From Macrocystis pyrifera (lineage: Eukaryota; Sar; Phaeophyceae; Laminariales; Laminariaceae), in the NCBI GenBank assembly GCA_031763025.1, contig JASSKH010000024.1:9261023-9325022 (forward strand): 64,000 nucleotides of DNA. Reading direction: 5' to 3'. How positions within the stretch are numbered: position 1 is the stretch's first letter; each line of letters begins with the position of its first letter. The notes beneath the pieces are model-generated. The model saw only the letters and a program-made list of their open reading frames with translations. It did not search any database and was not told the DNA's origin. The position numbers and the translations under genes were made by a program. Below, one piece after another: positions 35,791 through 57,385 of the stretch.

Positions 35791-36104
35791 GTATATTTGT
35801 ATACCACAAATATGTGTTTGGTGTATAATCTATAGGCTGGCGAGTACGGACTCGATCCTCGCGTTTGTCGAGCAGAGTGAGCGATGACGTTGAACACTCC
35901 GGACCAAGGAACCGAGCGACACAGGATGGTTTCTAACATCAGCAAACATGTAAAATGTTCCCATATAGTCGTGACTAGTATGTCCCTGTTGACGACACGC
36001 CACACCCCCAGAGGTCAAAATGGAAAACCGATGTATCCGTTGCGATCACAGGATGAACTAAAAGAATACTTCTATGGGGTTTATATTTTCACTTAGTTTT
36101 AATT

Positions 36105-36132
36105 ACCCCCCCCCCCCCCCCCCCCCCCCCCC
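36105..36132. repeat. Poly-C tract
   Basis: A run of about 27 C, followed 18 bp later by a T-run (36158-36166). Confidence 0.9.
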
Positions 36133-36319
36133 GAAAACTTTTTCTGCGGCAAGGCATTTTTTTTTTGTTTTCGGGCGTTCAAGTCCCGGCAAAGCATCAT
36201 TACCTGTGGCCATACCACCCGCCCTAAGCTCTCCGCCGAGGTGCCCTCAATACGGCAGCATTTCTTGGAAATTATCGCAAATACTAGAAGAATGCTCAAC
36301 GTAGGGTGGGCGGGGTGCC

Positions 36320-36630
36320 GTCAAGCGGGAAGACCGCGAGATTGCCGCACGGGCCACGGGAGCAGCGTCGACAGCAAATCAGCGTCGACAGCAAGCCGTG
36401 CCATCCACAATCCCCCCAGGTGCACGCTACAGGAAACATTGTACTGGTAGAGCATGATACTGGCAGGACAAGTTCAGTTTGAGTGGGCGGAGGGGTCAGT
36501 TCCGTGCTGAACACGCCGCCACTCAGTCGCAACATACAAGCCACACCTTCTAGTGGCAGCTTACGATACAGCGTTCGTCAATATTACGATTGACTGGAAC
36601 AGTAGTTGCCTTGCAGCGGGGGGAAGGGGG
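36320..36630 (+). repeat. Dispersed duplication Y, copy 2
   Basis: Second copy of the 35480-35790 unit, about 850 bp downstream. It contains a small internal direct repeat (GCGTCGACAGCAAATCA / GCGTCGACAGCAAGCC). Confidence 0.65.
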
Positions 36631-36898
36631 ACACACATATTTCCTACAATTTAAATAAGCTGAAGGGTCAGGAAGACTTTCGAATATTAAGTACTAATAG
36701 TGTGAAATTCCCTATGAAACCTTGACTGCCAGGTACCCGGTAGAACCCACATCTCAATCTCGACCGCACCAAAACACATTCTAGTTTGCGTAGTTGTTCG
36801 AGATACTGAACCGTTTTCTCCGCGACGACTCTGGTGACCCGTGCTGTACCCCCTGCGGACGAACCGTATCGCGAGCTCTACCACGTAAGTAAGTGTCT

Positions 36899-36977
36899 TA
36901 CCTGTCTCTAGATTGTAGAGCAGACGCTTGGTCCGCCAAGCCGTGGCTTGTCGGTGCAGTCCAAACAACCAGTGGCA
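36899..36977 (-). CDS. Possible exon, unknown protein
   Basis: Bounded by TTACATCAG| and |GTAAGAC on the minus strand and open in one frame: HWLFGLHRQATAWRTKRLLY, then NLETG. The phase is 0 to 1. It lies downstream of the filamin/PA14 gene on the same strand and could be a later exon of it, but there is no domain match. Confidence 0.28.
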
Positions 36978-38051
36978 TGCCTGATGTAACTACAGGGAGC
37001 AAGGTTGTCCTTGTGCGCAGAGAGAAGGCCGTGCGATCGTGTGAACCCTGTATCACGGTGACACCACAGGATAGTTTAGGGCCGCAACAAACGCACGATC
37101 AGACGGCATTTTGCCGACGTTTAGATACCGGTTCTCCTTCCTGTATGAATGGGCATCAACACGAGAATGGACACCTTCAACGATCCCTTAGTCGCAAATT
37201 TATCGATATCACCGTATGTCCTTGACCGGGTTACCACATGTTCTAGGTATACACGCCAAACTATTGTTGGACCAGCTGAGCTCCCGAGATCGAGCGTTAG
37301 CCCTCATTAGGTACCTCGTCGTCTTCATTCGAGGAAACGATATGGACGGAGATACGTCAACCTAGCCCGAGGAGAGATGAGTAATGTATTAAGTCCGCAC
37401 ATCGTATCAGTCCCGACAGGTACTGCGCTAGGGGAGCTACCTACCTATTCTTGTTTGCGTTTACGCCGCTCGGGCAGTGACTCTTTGCCTTTTTCGAGTC
37501 CAGACTTGGAAACGTTTTGTCGGACCAGCGAAACAAACAATCCCATGGTGGTGTATATCCCGAAATTATCAGGCGTAAAACCATTACGGTAGTCACTGGG
37601 CCAAGTGGCTCTGCACGGCCGAATAAAAACGACGTAAAAGTGAGCCCCCTAACTTTGGTCCCCCGCTTCGAGGTGAGCCTAACGCGGAAGTTGCCAGGCC
37701 AACCTCCCAGCTCTGTCCCTTGAGATTGGTACGGTCGAAGAACCCGCTCTACGACACATCAGGTGACGCGATCGCGTGTACTCACCAGTATGACTTCATA
37801 CCTCGAATTTTTTTGCCTAGAGAGTGCAAAACGCCGAAGAGGAAAGCTACAAATTTTGATATCATGTGCCCAGCAGAAGATGGTGGTTCGGTGTGCGCCC
37901 TGCTTTCTTGTGTTGAATTACTCTTATCCTCCGACGGATTGATAAAAATAAAGCTTAAGCTCGCCAAACTACCACGTTCAAAGTTCGTGTCGGTTGTCAA
38001 TTTACCCCGTAGTTCTCGCTACAATATCAGAACAGTCTGTTGCAACTGGCG
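36978..38051. other. No gene recognised
   Basis: Several plus ORFs of 70-110 residues (36893-37225, 37377-37592, 37720-38055) have no recognisable domain. Confidence 0.35.
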
Positions 38052-38161
38052 CTAGGGCACATTGACCCGACCTGACTCCCGAGGGGGGCAGGTGCGGTGG
38101 AGATGGCCACCCGGGAGAGTCATCTCCTCCGGGTAGTGTGGGACTCGCGCGAGCTCACCCA
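38052..38161 (-). CDS. Possible terminal exon of filamin/PA14 gene
   Basis: A minus-strand segment after a TTTTGGTTAG acceptor, with G/C-rich third positions, reads GELARVPHYPEEMTLPGGHL, then HRTCPPRESGRVNVP and a stop at 38052. Its entry phase (1) does not fit directly onto the 38530 exon (phase 0), so at least one more exon would lie between. Confidence 0.3.
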
Positions 38162-38529
38162 CTAACCAAAACCTAGGATATGAGGCTTTCCCGCCGGACT
38201 TCAGCGTGCATAAACTGCGCTGGTGTGTGACGGTGTGTAGGTAGTTGCGTGCATTAGATACCCCGTATGCCACGTACGCCTATTTCTCGTAGGAGGAAGG
38301 AAGGCGGTCACGAGACAGACAGCAAAGACAAGGACTTCATCACCGATGAGCGCTGCCTGTATTCAGTCTCTGTCTGACCGATGCCTCATTTCCTCCTATC
38401 AGAGAGAGGAGTGTGGGCCATTTAACGCACGCAACTAAAGTACATACAGGGTGCAGTTTACGAAACTTGCACGGCGCACACCCAGCAACCAACCTCTGCC
38501 GGGCACGTACACACGGCGTGTACGCTTAC

Positions 38530-49061
<10,532 letters not shown>

Positions 49062-50546
49062 CTGCATACACAGAAGGAACGCCGGCCAATGACAGGGGGG
49101 GGCAGGAGGGGGGGGGGGGGGGGGTCAGACTGATCGCTGCGTATTGTAGCCTTCGAAATCTCGACCAGTACATTAGAGCGCAAGCATTTCCAAAAAAACA
49201 CAAAACTCGTTTTGTTTGTGCTGCACGGAACACACCGGGTGTCTACGGCAGTGATAGAGAAGAAGTTCGGAAGCAGAGAGGCACCAATGATTGCCATTCA
49301 CTATTGCACTGCCGTTCGCTAGCGACGTATGCCTAAAGCGATGACAGCATCAACGACTGTGATAGATACCGCTCGAGGGATCGGATGATACCGACATGAT
49401 AATTTACTGATGTAGTCACTGACTGCATCATTGAGTCCTAACGCGCGATACCGGTCCCGTATGGAGGGACAAGTGGAGAGACGAGAGGGAGGGGCAGAGG
49501 TACGAGTGCAGGCGTCCGTACGCTTCCGGGATGCCAACCACAACACGTCCTCGATAGGCTGGTCAGTTTATCTCCCGATCACAAACCGCCCGCGCGGCCA
49601 CTTCGCCTCATTTACCGGGTGATTAATTTAAACACCGAAAGCAAGTGACTACAAGAACAACCGGCCACACGAAAACAGCTTTTCCCGTTGTGTCCCGAAG
49701 ATCGCAAATGTAGCACCGTAAAATTTACCCCGTTGTCCGAACGAACCACAACCGCGATGCATACAGTTGTTCTCGTGGTACAGTGCAAACGTATGGTATA
49801 CTTGTTATACAATCCTAAAACAAGGTGGAAATGGGGGAGCAAATATCCTTCCCAAGTTTTGCTCCGAAGAGTGCAAAATATATGTAGCATCGCCGTTTAA
49901 ACAAACCAGATCCGGGGTTCATGCCGTCATTCTCGCGACATATACACACGCCGAAGTGGGCTCCATGGGCCTACGTGCAGCAGTATCTTGTACCGGTACT
50001 TATGAGGGGCCTCCGTACACAGCTGCTGTGATTTCCTCTGGAACCAGCCTCGGGTCTCGCGCAGGATAGGAGCCCACAACAGAACGATCATCATTCGTGC
50101 AAGTCGCCGCGGATTCATGTCCGCCTCGAACGGTACGCCGGCTCTGCCGTGCAGTACTACTGCAAAATGCCAAACAGTTACCTATAAGCAACCGGATCAC
50201 ACGGATCAAGCTGAGGCATACACTCCCCTGTGGAATACCTCACCTGAATCCACCGTAGGAAGGCGTGGGAAGTCTCGGACGTCAAGACCCCCCCCCGCTG
50301 CTGCTAGGTAGCTGTCATGACGCCAATTCACGCGAGGAAAAATCAGATGTTTCGGCCGTTGGTGAAGTCATCTCTATGTCCCAGGGCTCAAGTTGAAAAA
50401 CACCCGAGAGATAATATATGCTGGTGTGTGATACGAAGGGACTTGTTTTTCTGCGGGGGGAACTGGAAGACGATGCGTGTCGTTTTCAGCGTTCAGCTAT
50501 CACAGAGGGGCACTTGGGAAACATACAGTACAGGCAGTAGTGTTCA
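49062..50546. other. No gene firmly recognised
   Basis: It contains G-rich tracts (49096-49125) and a minus ORF stretch (about 50145-49985, reading GGHESAATCTNDDRSVVGSY) with coding-like codon use but no settled borders. It could hold 5' exons of the filamin/PA14 gene. Confidence 0.35.
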
Positions 50547-50632
50547 GGACCAAATATGGTGTGTAAACGTAGAGGAATACCAGCTTTTGGGATCCATCGT
50601 GGGCTCTGATTACTATGGCCCCTCGTAATACT
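50547..50632. mobile_element. Degenerate TA-family MITE remnant
   Basis: The left part AGGACCAAATAT and right end TTACTATGGCCCCTCGTA match the inverted-orientation copies (47513, 58955). The middle is unrelated or decayed. Confidence 0.4.
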
Positions 50633-50964
50633 GCTGTACTACTGTACCGCTACGTATATATACTGCTGCACCAGGTATATACGATGACGAGGTGTTCCGA
50701 AACTTCCATTCGAGTATTTGGGTAAGGGGGGCTTGTACTTTGCCGCATCGGCGGCTGGCGTTTTCTAGCGACCGACGCCGGGGGATGCCTCCCAAGGTGC
50801 CTGCATAGCAATCCCTCAAACTACTACCTACTGCAACGGAGCAACTGGCAAGTTTCCTGCATCGTTGACCTGATGACATCTGTTTTCATTTGTTTGTTCT
50901 CAAATGCCCATATAATTTCATTGCCGCAGAGAGAGCCGAAACAGCAAAATACAACGGCACTCAC

Positions 50965-51100
50965 CGTGGGTAGCACCACGCGCCCCGGCGTGAATGACCC
51001 CATAGGCGATAAGATCATGACCGACATATTCTCCCAGCTCGAACAGCACCCTCGCGGTGGCGGCGATGAGCATCATAACATATTGCTTGACGCCAGCCAT
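50965..51100 (-). CDS. Possible first exon, hydrophobic N-terminus
   Basis: A minus-strand segment starts at ATG (51100) and ends at a good donor (CCCACG|GTGAGT). It reads MAGVKQYVMMLIAATARVLF, then ELGEYVGHDLIAYGVIHAG, with G/C-leaning third positions. The start resembles a signal or membrane segment. No family is recognised. The antisense plus ORF (50873-51175) is a competing reading. Confidence 0.38.
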
Positions 51101-51611
51101 TGTACAGCAGAGTTTCACTTGGAGTCGGGAGCCTTGATGGCCAAAACTATACTCGTATGTATGACACGCGCTTGATAGCGGGCGGACGAAGGTCCGCCCT
51201 CGTGTGCACAGGATAGCCAACACGAGGCAGGCGCTCCCGAATAATCCCTTCGCTTTTGCTGGGGCACTGAGCAGGCCCGATGTCGTGCAGACTGCTTGTT
51301 GCCTGTTTGGAGACAGAAAAGCTCGACAAGAGCGGAAGCACTGGCGACTGGCGACGACAACGACTATTAATAATAATAGTGACGTCGGCCGACGATGCGT
51401 TGACGGTTTCACGTGGGTTTTCCGATTTTGAATCCCCGGATGGGAATTCGGAACATCCCGTTTCTTAGTGTGGAAACCCGTGGCAACCCCCAACATGATC
51501 CGACAGCTCTGATTCGACGCACGGCGATGGAGTAGAAGTAGAGCAGAAGAGAAAGGAGGATGGGGGGAGGCTTCTCTCCAGCCTTCATGGTAGACGACAG
51601 CAGTGCATCCC

Positions 51612-51848
51612 TCACGCAGTTATTGGTTGTTCATCATGCTTCACTGTGGATGGCGCTGGATCCGCCGCTGAAGGGCTTGCAGTCCCCTGCGCTTGCTCTT
51701 GCCGTTGCTGTTGCATCTCGGCATCAACTGCTGCTGTACTTGCTGCTGTTGTTATTGCAGTTCGCAGCTGCATTACAAAACCCAGCACTCTCTGGGATGC
51801 TGCTGCAGAGCGCGTGGTGAGCTTGGCTGGGGTCACGGCGCAGCATTT
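51612..51848 (-). CDS. Possible low-complexity exon (Ala/Gln/Thr-rich)
   Basis: A minus ORF rich in Ala, Gln, Thr and Ser (TAASTAAVDAEMQQQRQEQA). The composition may simply reflect CAG/GCT-rich DNA here. No domain. Confidence 0.2.
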   Translation of the reverse strand, partial: KCCAVTPAKLTTRSAAASQRVLGFVMQLRTAITTAASTAAVDAEMQQQRQEQAQGTASPSAADPAPSTVKHDEQPITA

Positions 51849-52059
51849 TCTTGCAGACGATTGAGGTGCGTTCGGGTGCAGGGAGAATGATAGAGAGATA
51901 GATGCATGCCTGGTATGACAAAGAGAGGGAGTGCCAGAGGCTGATACTTATTTTTGTACTCGATACTTGTACAACAGCAGGATGCACCTGGTACCAACGG
52001 TCATTCCCATTGCCTCGTACCAGCAGTCGATATTAAGGGCAGAGGTTTGAAGCCGACCC

Positions 52060-52630
52060 CTTGGGTACCCGGCAGGCGTTTCCGGATATCCTGCCCGCGG
52101 GTAACCGCAGGTAATTCCAGTTTGAGTGCAGGGTACCCCCGGGTACCTCGTTATCGGGGCGGGTACCGGCGGCACTGCTGTGGACGATATCGAGCCTTGT
52201 ACGCGCATGATACACATGGAGCAAATACCAGGTACCTGGTAGCAAATAGCGAATAGAAAGGTCGTACGATACTACAGGTTGATACCGAAACGAGAACCGC
52301 ATTCTACGGGACAAAGACGACAGCAGTGGCCTTGTGTGGGTGTGCTGTACGGGTAGAGCTACGAGCATCAACAGAGCTGTACTCCTTCGGGGAATAAAAG
52401 ACCGCACGATATGATACGACAGGTTGATGCCGAAACGAGAACAACATTCCACGCAACAAGACGACAAGCGACCCTGTGGGTGTGCTGCGTAGGCCTGTGA
52501 CCTTTCGGGTACCCTAGGCAAACGGAGATCCGGAGTTTTTTCAGAGCAGGTGCTTCCCGTGCCCGTGGCCGGGTACCCGCGGTTTCAGGCGGACGAACCC
52601 GAGTTTTGCAGGTACCCGGGTACCCACACA
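52060..52630. repeat. GGTACC-rich region with ~137-bp tandem duplication
   Basis: GGGTACC/GGTACCC words recur at 52067, 52130, 52140, 52160, 52230, 52507, 52572 and 52610-52622. Between them, the phrase GATAC-ACAGGTTGAT-CCGAAACGAGAAC-CATTC-ACG...GTGGGTGTGCTG occurs twice (about 52268-52360 and 52415-52490). Confidence 0.65.
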
Positions 52631-52639
52631 ACAAATATA

Positions 52640-53096
52640 CAACGGAACATGTCTCACAAGTCAGGGGTGCCCACCAAAAGGAACAACGACGCTCGGGGAT
52701 CCCGCCAATGAAACGGATGGAAACCCTTCGTGGCGTTTCGATTCAGTAGAGAGATGCGAACGTTTGAAAAAATCTCGGCACGATCTCCGTACGAGCGCAA
52801 CACTAATTCGTTGCACGAGTGCGAGTGCAAGCCAATAGCTGACAGCGCCCGCCCCCCTCACCCCTCCCTCCTCCGCCCCCGCCCCACCCCCTTCCCCTAT
52901 TTCCTACTACCGCCCTCCCCCCATCGCATACGACTACGGCCATGAATGATAATGAGAGTACAAACACACACCCATCCCCTTCCCCTTCTCCTCTTCCCTA
53001 CCGGCCCCCCCTTTCGTCACCCCCCCCCCCCCTCGGTGCTTCCTGTTGTATTGCATATTGTATCGCGACTGTCATGCTTACTTGCTTCGATTCTAG
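52640..53096. other. C-rich sequence upstream of kinase exon
   Basis: Positions 52850-53035 are rich in C-runs (CCCCCCTC, a C-run at 53017-53032). The P-loop exon of the kinase should lie upstream of 53097 but was not found. Confidence 0.4.
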
Positions 53097-53267
53097 AGCA
53101 ATCTGCACAACGCTGGTCGGCAGGACTGCGTGAACTTCGAGCGGGAAAGATACATCCGGACAAAGCGGTCGCACCCCCACATCGTGCGCACGGTCTCGTG
53201 GTTCCAGGATCTGAAAGGGCTTCTTTACTTGGTACTCGACGTTGTATCTGGGGGAGACGTGTACAAG
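53097..53267 (+). CDS. Protein kinase exon (subdomains III-V)
   Basis: A 171-bp, phase 0-0 exon with acceptor TTCGATTCTAG and donor GTGAGC. It encodes NFERERYIRTKRSHPHIVRT, then VSWFQDLKGLLYLVLDVVSG and GDVYK: the alpha-C region with its acidic residue, the HPHIV turn, and the hinge LYLVLDxxxGGDVY of Ser/Thr kinases (CAMK/NEK-like). The ATP-binding loop lies upstream and was not located. The next exon may be 54789-54876. The gene is partial as seen; its subfamily is open. Confidence 0.85.
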
Positions 53268-54054
53268 GTGAGCCATCCGCGAGGGAAGGATGAGAAGGAT
53301 TTTTAGTGTTAATATTCGTTCGATATTACGTGCGTTCGTTTTGCTTGGGGGTTTCCACAGTGTGAGGCCTTCGTCCTCTAGTTTATGTTTATATTTTTGT
53401 GTTCACTTTTTCTTCGATAATCGCTCGCTTGAGCCTTTAGCTTTTGCCTGTTTTGGGTCCTAAAGGAGTACTACTACTTAGATCCGGAGTCTCAAAAGCA
53501 GGGACCCCACTCCCGGCTACGGTGCTCACCTAGGCTTTTATCGCGCAAAGAGGTCAACACCCCCCTCGCATACCTTCATACATATGGTGTACCAAGTGTA
53601 TCACAACTGCAACACTTTTAGGTGGGGCGACAGTATGCTCTACCTCGAATTAGATTTTACCAGCTTTTGCTGCTGCATGTACAGCTATCAATAGTTACGT
53701 AGTATGATACCGTAGTAGAGCCCAAAGAAAGGAAGCATCATATCATGCAAGTTGCCAATTTATCTCAAACACGATGTTCGTCCTGGTGTATGTATATACA
53801 GTAGTTCGAACTGTATACTTTGTACGGCTGAGAGTTGACCGACTAGTTATTTCAGTAGTACATCTTATCATAACATTATACTGGTATAAAACTATTATAG
53901 CATAACATACACCATATTGGAATATATAAATGTAATAGTAATTGAGTGATATTTTAAGGGATACTCTGTACCTCAGTAGTAACACCTTCACCACGGGCGC
54001 AAACGTTAGTAGACTCGGCGCTGGGGGAGCGGAAACCAGCAGTGTTCACTGTTC
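53268..54054. other. Kinase intron sequence, nothing recognised
   Basis: AT-rich in 53700-53960. A short in-frame string near 53622-53690 was considered as an exon and rejected. Confidence 0.45.
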
Positions 54055-54552
54055 CGTGTTGGGGGGGAGTACTCATTATCATGCGTGGGCGTAGTCGTAT
54101 GATCATAGACCCTCGCATCCCTCCAATGCCGGGGCGGAGCATGTCGGGTTTTCACCGACCAGGCAGGCATTGCTTGCACCAAGCGCGAAGCGAAACGCGA
54201 GGTTTTAGGCGAGTGGCATGAAGGGTGAGCTGCATCCTACTAAAAACCGCTTTTGAGGCGGATTTTCTTGCATATGGCTGACAGCGTCAATGAATTGAGT
54301 TATTTTCTGGTGTGGCCACTTCCAGAGACAGCAATGGGTTTACTATGTAACGGCCTCGTGTGTGCCTTACCATATACACACTGCGTGATACCATCATCCC
54401 CCTTGTGCGGAGTTAAGGTTCTTCCCGCACACAAATTATCAACCTCGACCGCAAGCAGTGGCAACCACCAATAAAAATAAAAATAAATGATGGTACCCTG
54501 GCAGTCTAGCTCACGCAGTGAGAGGCGTGTTCTACAGCGTCGTCGCCAACCA
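54055..54552 (+). repeat. Dispersed direct repeat D, copy 2 (kinase intron)
   Basis: Second copy of the 21905-22385 repeat, same orientation, with about 20 bp of extra sequence. Both copies begin beside a G-run and CATG-like sequence and end GCAGTGAGAGGCGTGTT...ACAGCGTCGTCGCCAACC. Confidence 0.78.
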
Positions 54553-54740
54553 CGCCAAGCCGACGTCCAGGTGGCTTGGTAGGTAGTCCTCGTGCCCACT
54601 AAAATCATTTTCGTGGGTTCAAGTATCACCTAGTGCATACTCGTACGGACTTTTTCTTGCGTAAAAAAATATTAACGGAAAGCGCGAGAGTGTGAGTGAG
54701 AAACTTTCGGTGAAAATCGACGAGTAGTGGGAAACGGAAG
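54553..54740 (+). mobile_element. tRNA-derived SINE, copy 1
   Basis: The head has a tRNA-like A box (GGTGGCTTGGTAGG, 54570) and B box (GGGTTCAAGTATC, 54615). It is followed by a body (GACTTTTTCTTGC-TAAAA, GGAAAGCGCGAGAG-GTGAG, GAAAATCGACGAG-AGTGGGAA) shared with the minus copy at 56220-56400. This is the architecture of a SINE transcribed by Pol III. Confidence 0.75.
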
Positions 54741-54788
54741 GAGAAGCTCCAGACAGTGGTTTTGGCTCCGTGGTCCAGCTGACTGCAG

Positions 54789-54876
54789 GTGAACCGCTTC
54801 GGGGATGGTATTGCAGGAGGGAAGTGGAGATTAGCTGTTGTGCTGGCGCACATCCTACGAGGTCTGGACGCACCGG
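54789..54876 (+). CDS. Possible next kinase exon (alpha-D/E)
   Basis: A segment after CTGACTGCAG| and before CCGG|GTAC is open in phase 0, which fits the 53267 donor. It reads NRFGDGIAGGKWRLAVVLAH, then ILRGLD, resembling the '...LRxxxxxLxxILRGLdylH' helix that follows GGDVY in kinases. The catalytic-loop exon is not found, so the gene might be interrupted by the repeats that follow. Confidence 0.42.
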
Positions 54877-55189
54877 GTACGATTATCTTGAACACTAAAA
54901 TTTACTCTTTGTATGTTTTTGTTAGACGGAACAGAAACAACCTGTGTGGGTGAGTTGGTCTATTTGAGCGTAGCTATGTCACCTGCTGGTTACGTCTTCC
55001 GATAGTTACATGAATTTGTTAACACTGCTACTGTGTGTATCTCCTTTGCCCCATGTGCGAGCTCACGATCATCTAGTATCCCCACCTGCTACAATTAGCT
55101 GATACTTTGCGTTCGAGTTGTCACCAGCGCTATACAATACAAGCCCTCTACCTTGGAGATCACGCTGAGGAAGCGTGCGGGAGATCATG
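54877..55189. other. No gene recognised
   Basis: Intergenic or intronic; nothing identifiable before foldback family F2 begins. Confidence 0.4.
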
Positions 55190-55720
55190 GGAAAAGGACA
55201 GGGCTCGTGTCAGAAGGGTAGATTTTCGTTCCCGCCCCTCTGCCGAACCCGCGGGTACGTTTCAGAAATTCGCTTGGTAGTACCGCTCTCGTTGAACCAT
55301 GCCCCTGCACTCTCCTCCATATTTTTTGTGTCGATCGAGCACAGCCAACGTGGCGGTGATCACACACAAGACTAGCGGTCTCAACGTGTCCGTCCAGTCG
55401 TTTTGCTTTACCATGCCCATGCGCTCTCCTATTTCTTGTTTGTGCCGATCGAGCACAGCTAAGGCGGCGGTGACCACCCACAAGACTAGCGGTCTCAAGA
55501 CTTGACGGCTATCTTAAGGCCGCTAGTCTTAAGGGTGGTCACGGCCACCTTGCCTGTTCTCGATCGACAATAACAAGCAAGAGGAGAGTGCAGGGGGCAT
55601 GGTTCCGTGAGGGTGGTGGTGACAAGCGTGTTTCTGCAAAGTGTCCGTGTCTTCGCCCGAGAAGCGGGAACGAAAATTCTGTCCAGTACGCCGCATGCTA
55701 ATTACGTGCAGAAACATATT
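55190..55720. repeat. Foldback family F2, centre with both arms
   Basis: Two tandem units (55299-55378 and 55412-55500; TCGATCGAGCACAGC...ACTAGCGGTCTCAA) face an inverted unit (55505-55605). They are flanked by outer arms TTTTCGTTCCCGCC...GCGGGTACGTTTCAG (55228) and CGAGAAGCGGGAACGAAAA (55660). On the strand running outward from the centre, each unit reads LRPLVLxVxTAxLAVLDRxK. The same units recur at 57955-58190 and 58905-59345. Confidence 0.75.
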
Positions 55721-56219
55721 TTCCGCTGTGGAGTCCGCACTAAAATGCGTCCAAAGCTTTCCAGAGGGGTGACGTCGCCACATGTAACTTGCTACTCGAA
55801 AGTTAGCACCTCCTTTTGGAAACCTGCCATTCGGTTATTTGGTTTAAATCGTTGGGACTTTCCTTGTTTGGAAATGCCAATGTTTTACGAAACTTGCCTT
55901 TGTCGACCTTCGGGCTTTAATATCGTGATTGTGGTTGTTTCAGAGGAAAAAAAAGGAGTTTACAGGGGTGTAACTAAAAACATCGTCGCACATCGACTGT
56001 ACGCGGCGGGGGACTAGCGGTATACGTCCTGTGCACCCGTACTGGTACCGAACACACACTAAACTTGTCTTCTTTTTTTTTTTTTTTTTCATCATGACTT
56101 TTACTTTCCAGCCCACTCGTAGGAGGTTTTACCCTCGACGATCTTCTGGACAAGCCGTGGTCACAGGTGTCGTCCCTTCTCCCCCCGGTACGTGCCTTTA
56201 GTTTTTATCGCGCATAGGG
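55721..56219. other. No gene recognised
   Basis: The plus ORF 55607-56017 starts in the foldback element and has no domain. A T-run lies at 56073-56090. Confidence 0.4.
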
Positions 56220-56400
56220 TTCAGCATTCCCACTGCTCGTCGATTTTCATCGAATTTACAGCTAACTCACGCTCTCGCGCTTTCCGCTAATCAATTTTAT
56301 GCAAGAAAAAGTCCCTATGAGCATGCACTCGGTGAGACTCGAACTCACGAAATTGATCTTGATAGGCTCGCGGACCACCTACCAAGCCACCGGGGACGCC
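56220..56400 (-). mobile_element. tRNA-derived SINE, copy 2
   Basis: On the minus strand the head GGTGGCTTGGTAGGTGGTCC carries the A box; the T-arm GTGAG-TTCGAGT-CTCAC is a perfect 5-bp stem with a 7-nt loop. The body GGGACTTTTTCTTGCATAAA, GCGGAAAGCGCGAGAGCGTG and GATGAAAATCGACGAGCAGT is shared with copy 1. It cannot be a functional tRNA because the acceptor and anticodon stems do not form. Confidence 0.78.
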
Positions 56401-57385
56401 GGCTTGTCTACACACCAGCAGCAGCAGCTACCAATGGTTGACGTGTGCGTGGAGCATGCTCTGTATACCGCTGTATGCTTTATGCGTGTACGGTACGAGT
56501 AGTGAGGATTTCTGTTCGGGTGCGATGCTGCCGCACATGCATAGGGCAGTTTTGGAGCACTCAAGGCTTCCTAGATGCTTGAATTCTAAGCACAACTATC
56601 GGCTAAACTTATGGTCGATTCAAGCCCCACGGCCCAACGCTCTTCTACTCCCCGCCCCTGGAGGACTTTGTAAACATTATCTCGCCCGTTCTTTACCGTA
56701 TGACATTATCATACTAGGGTGATAGGATAGCACACCCCCTCGGACGAATTTCCAAGCTTGTTTTCTCGACAACGGAGAGAGTGCAAACGCCGAGTGATGC
56801 GTCTATGGAACAATGTCGGTGAGACCTCTCCAAAGCCACCATCTTTGTCTTATCTCCCTCACTTCTCTTGGAGAATATCGGCTCAGAAAGGCATCCCAGG
56901 TGGGTGTGTTACCTTGTGTGCTGTGCCTGTTTCGACAGCCCCAAGCATCGTGTCGGGCGGGGTGCCGTCGTATTCGTTGGCGTCCCACTTTCCTACGCGT
57001 CACGCTTTCGTTCGTGTCCCAGCTATCAAGCTATGAAGCTATGGAGGTATTATTAATAGTAGACGCGTGCCATGGTACGGGTGGCACCTACTTTTCTCGG
57101 GCTTTTTGCTCTATAAATCACCCAGCTACCGGCTTGCTTTTAGAGACATCGTATCACCAGATGAAGGTATAAGCTAAGCCTGATACACAATTCCATTGGC
57201 AAGGTATCCAACAAGCTATATTATACCAGGTAGTAAGTATAGGTTGGGTCCAAATGTATTGGGTACATGGCTCCTTACTTCAGGAGCCCCTTCGGTGACG
57301 GATAGGTGGACTCAAAAGTGCCACCCGTCTCTTAAGCCGTAGCTCGACTCCCTTTCCTCGCATTCGTCGGTGCCCCGCCTATCCC
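56401..57385. other. Partial F2 fragment; no gene
   Basis: Positions 56925-57010 (GACAGCCCCAAGCATCGTGT...GTCCCACTTTCCTACGCG) match, in reverse, 59890-59960 at the outer edge of the large F2 palindrome. Nothing else is recognised. Confidence 0.4.

Noticed and set aside
50873-51175. 100-residue plus ORF opposite the candidate minus exon
   Set aside because: The acceptor is possible, but codon use and the GTGAGT donor favour the minus reading; at most one is real.
50918-51496. 192-residue minus ORF taken as one protein
   Set aside because: Only the last third has coding character; the remainder looks random and runs past likely splice sites.
53622-53690. Plus segment reading ALPRIRFYQLLLLHVQ, considered as a kinase alpha-D/E exon
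   Set aside because: The string is short, lacks a donor in frame, and the 54789 segment fits the phase and helix pattern better.
54055-54180. 5S rRNA or snRNA inside repeat D
   Set aside because: A few words (GATCATACGACTAC) look 5S-like on the minus strand, but the rest of the 5S consensus and the internal control region are absent.
56320-56400. tRNA gene on the minus strand
   Set aside because: Only the A box and T-arm are tRNA-like; acceptor and anticodon stems do not pair and the sequence continues into a shared SINE body.
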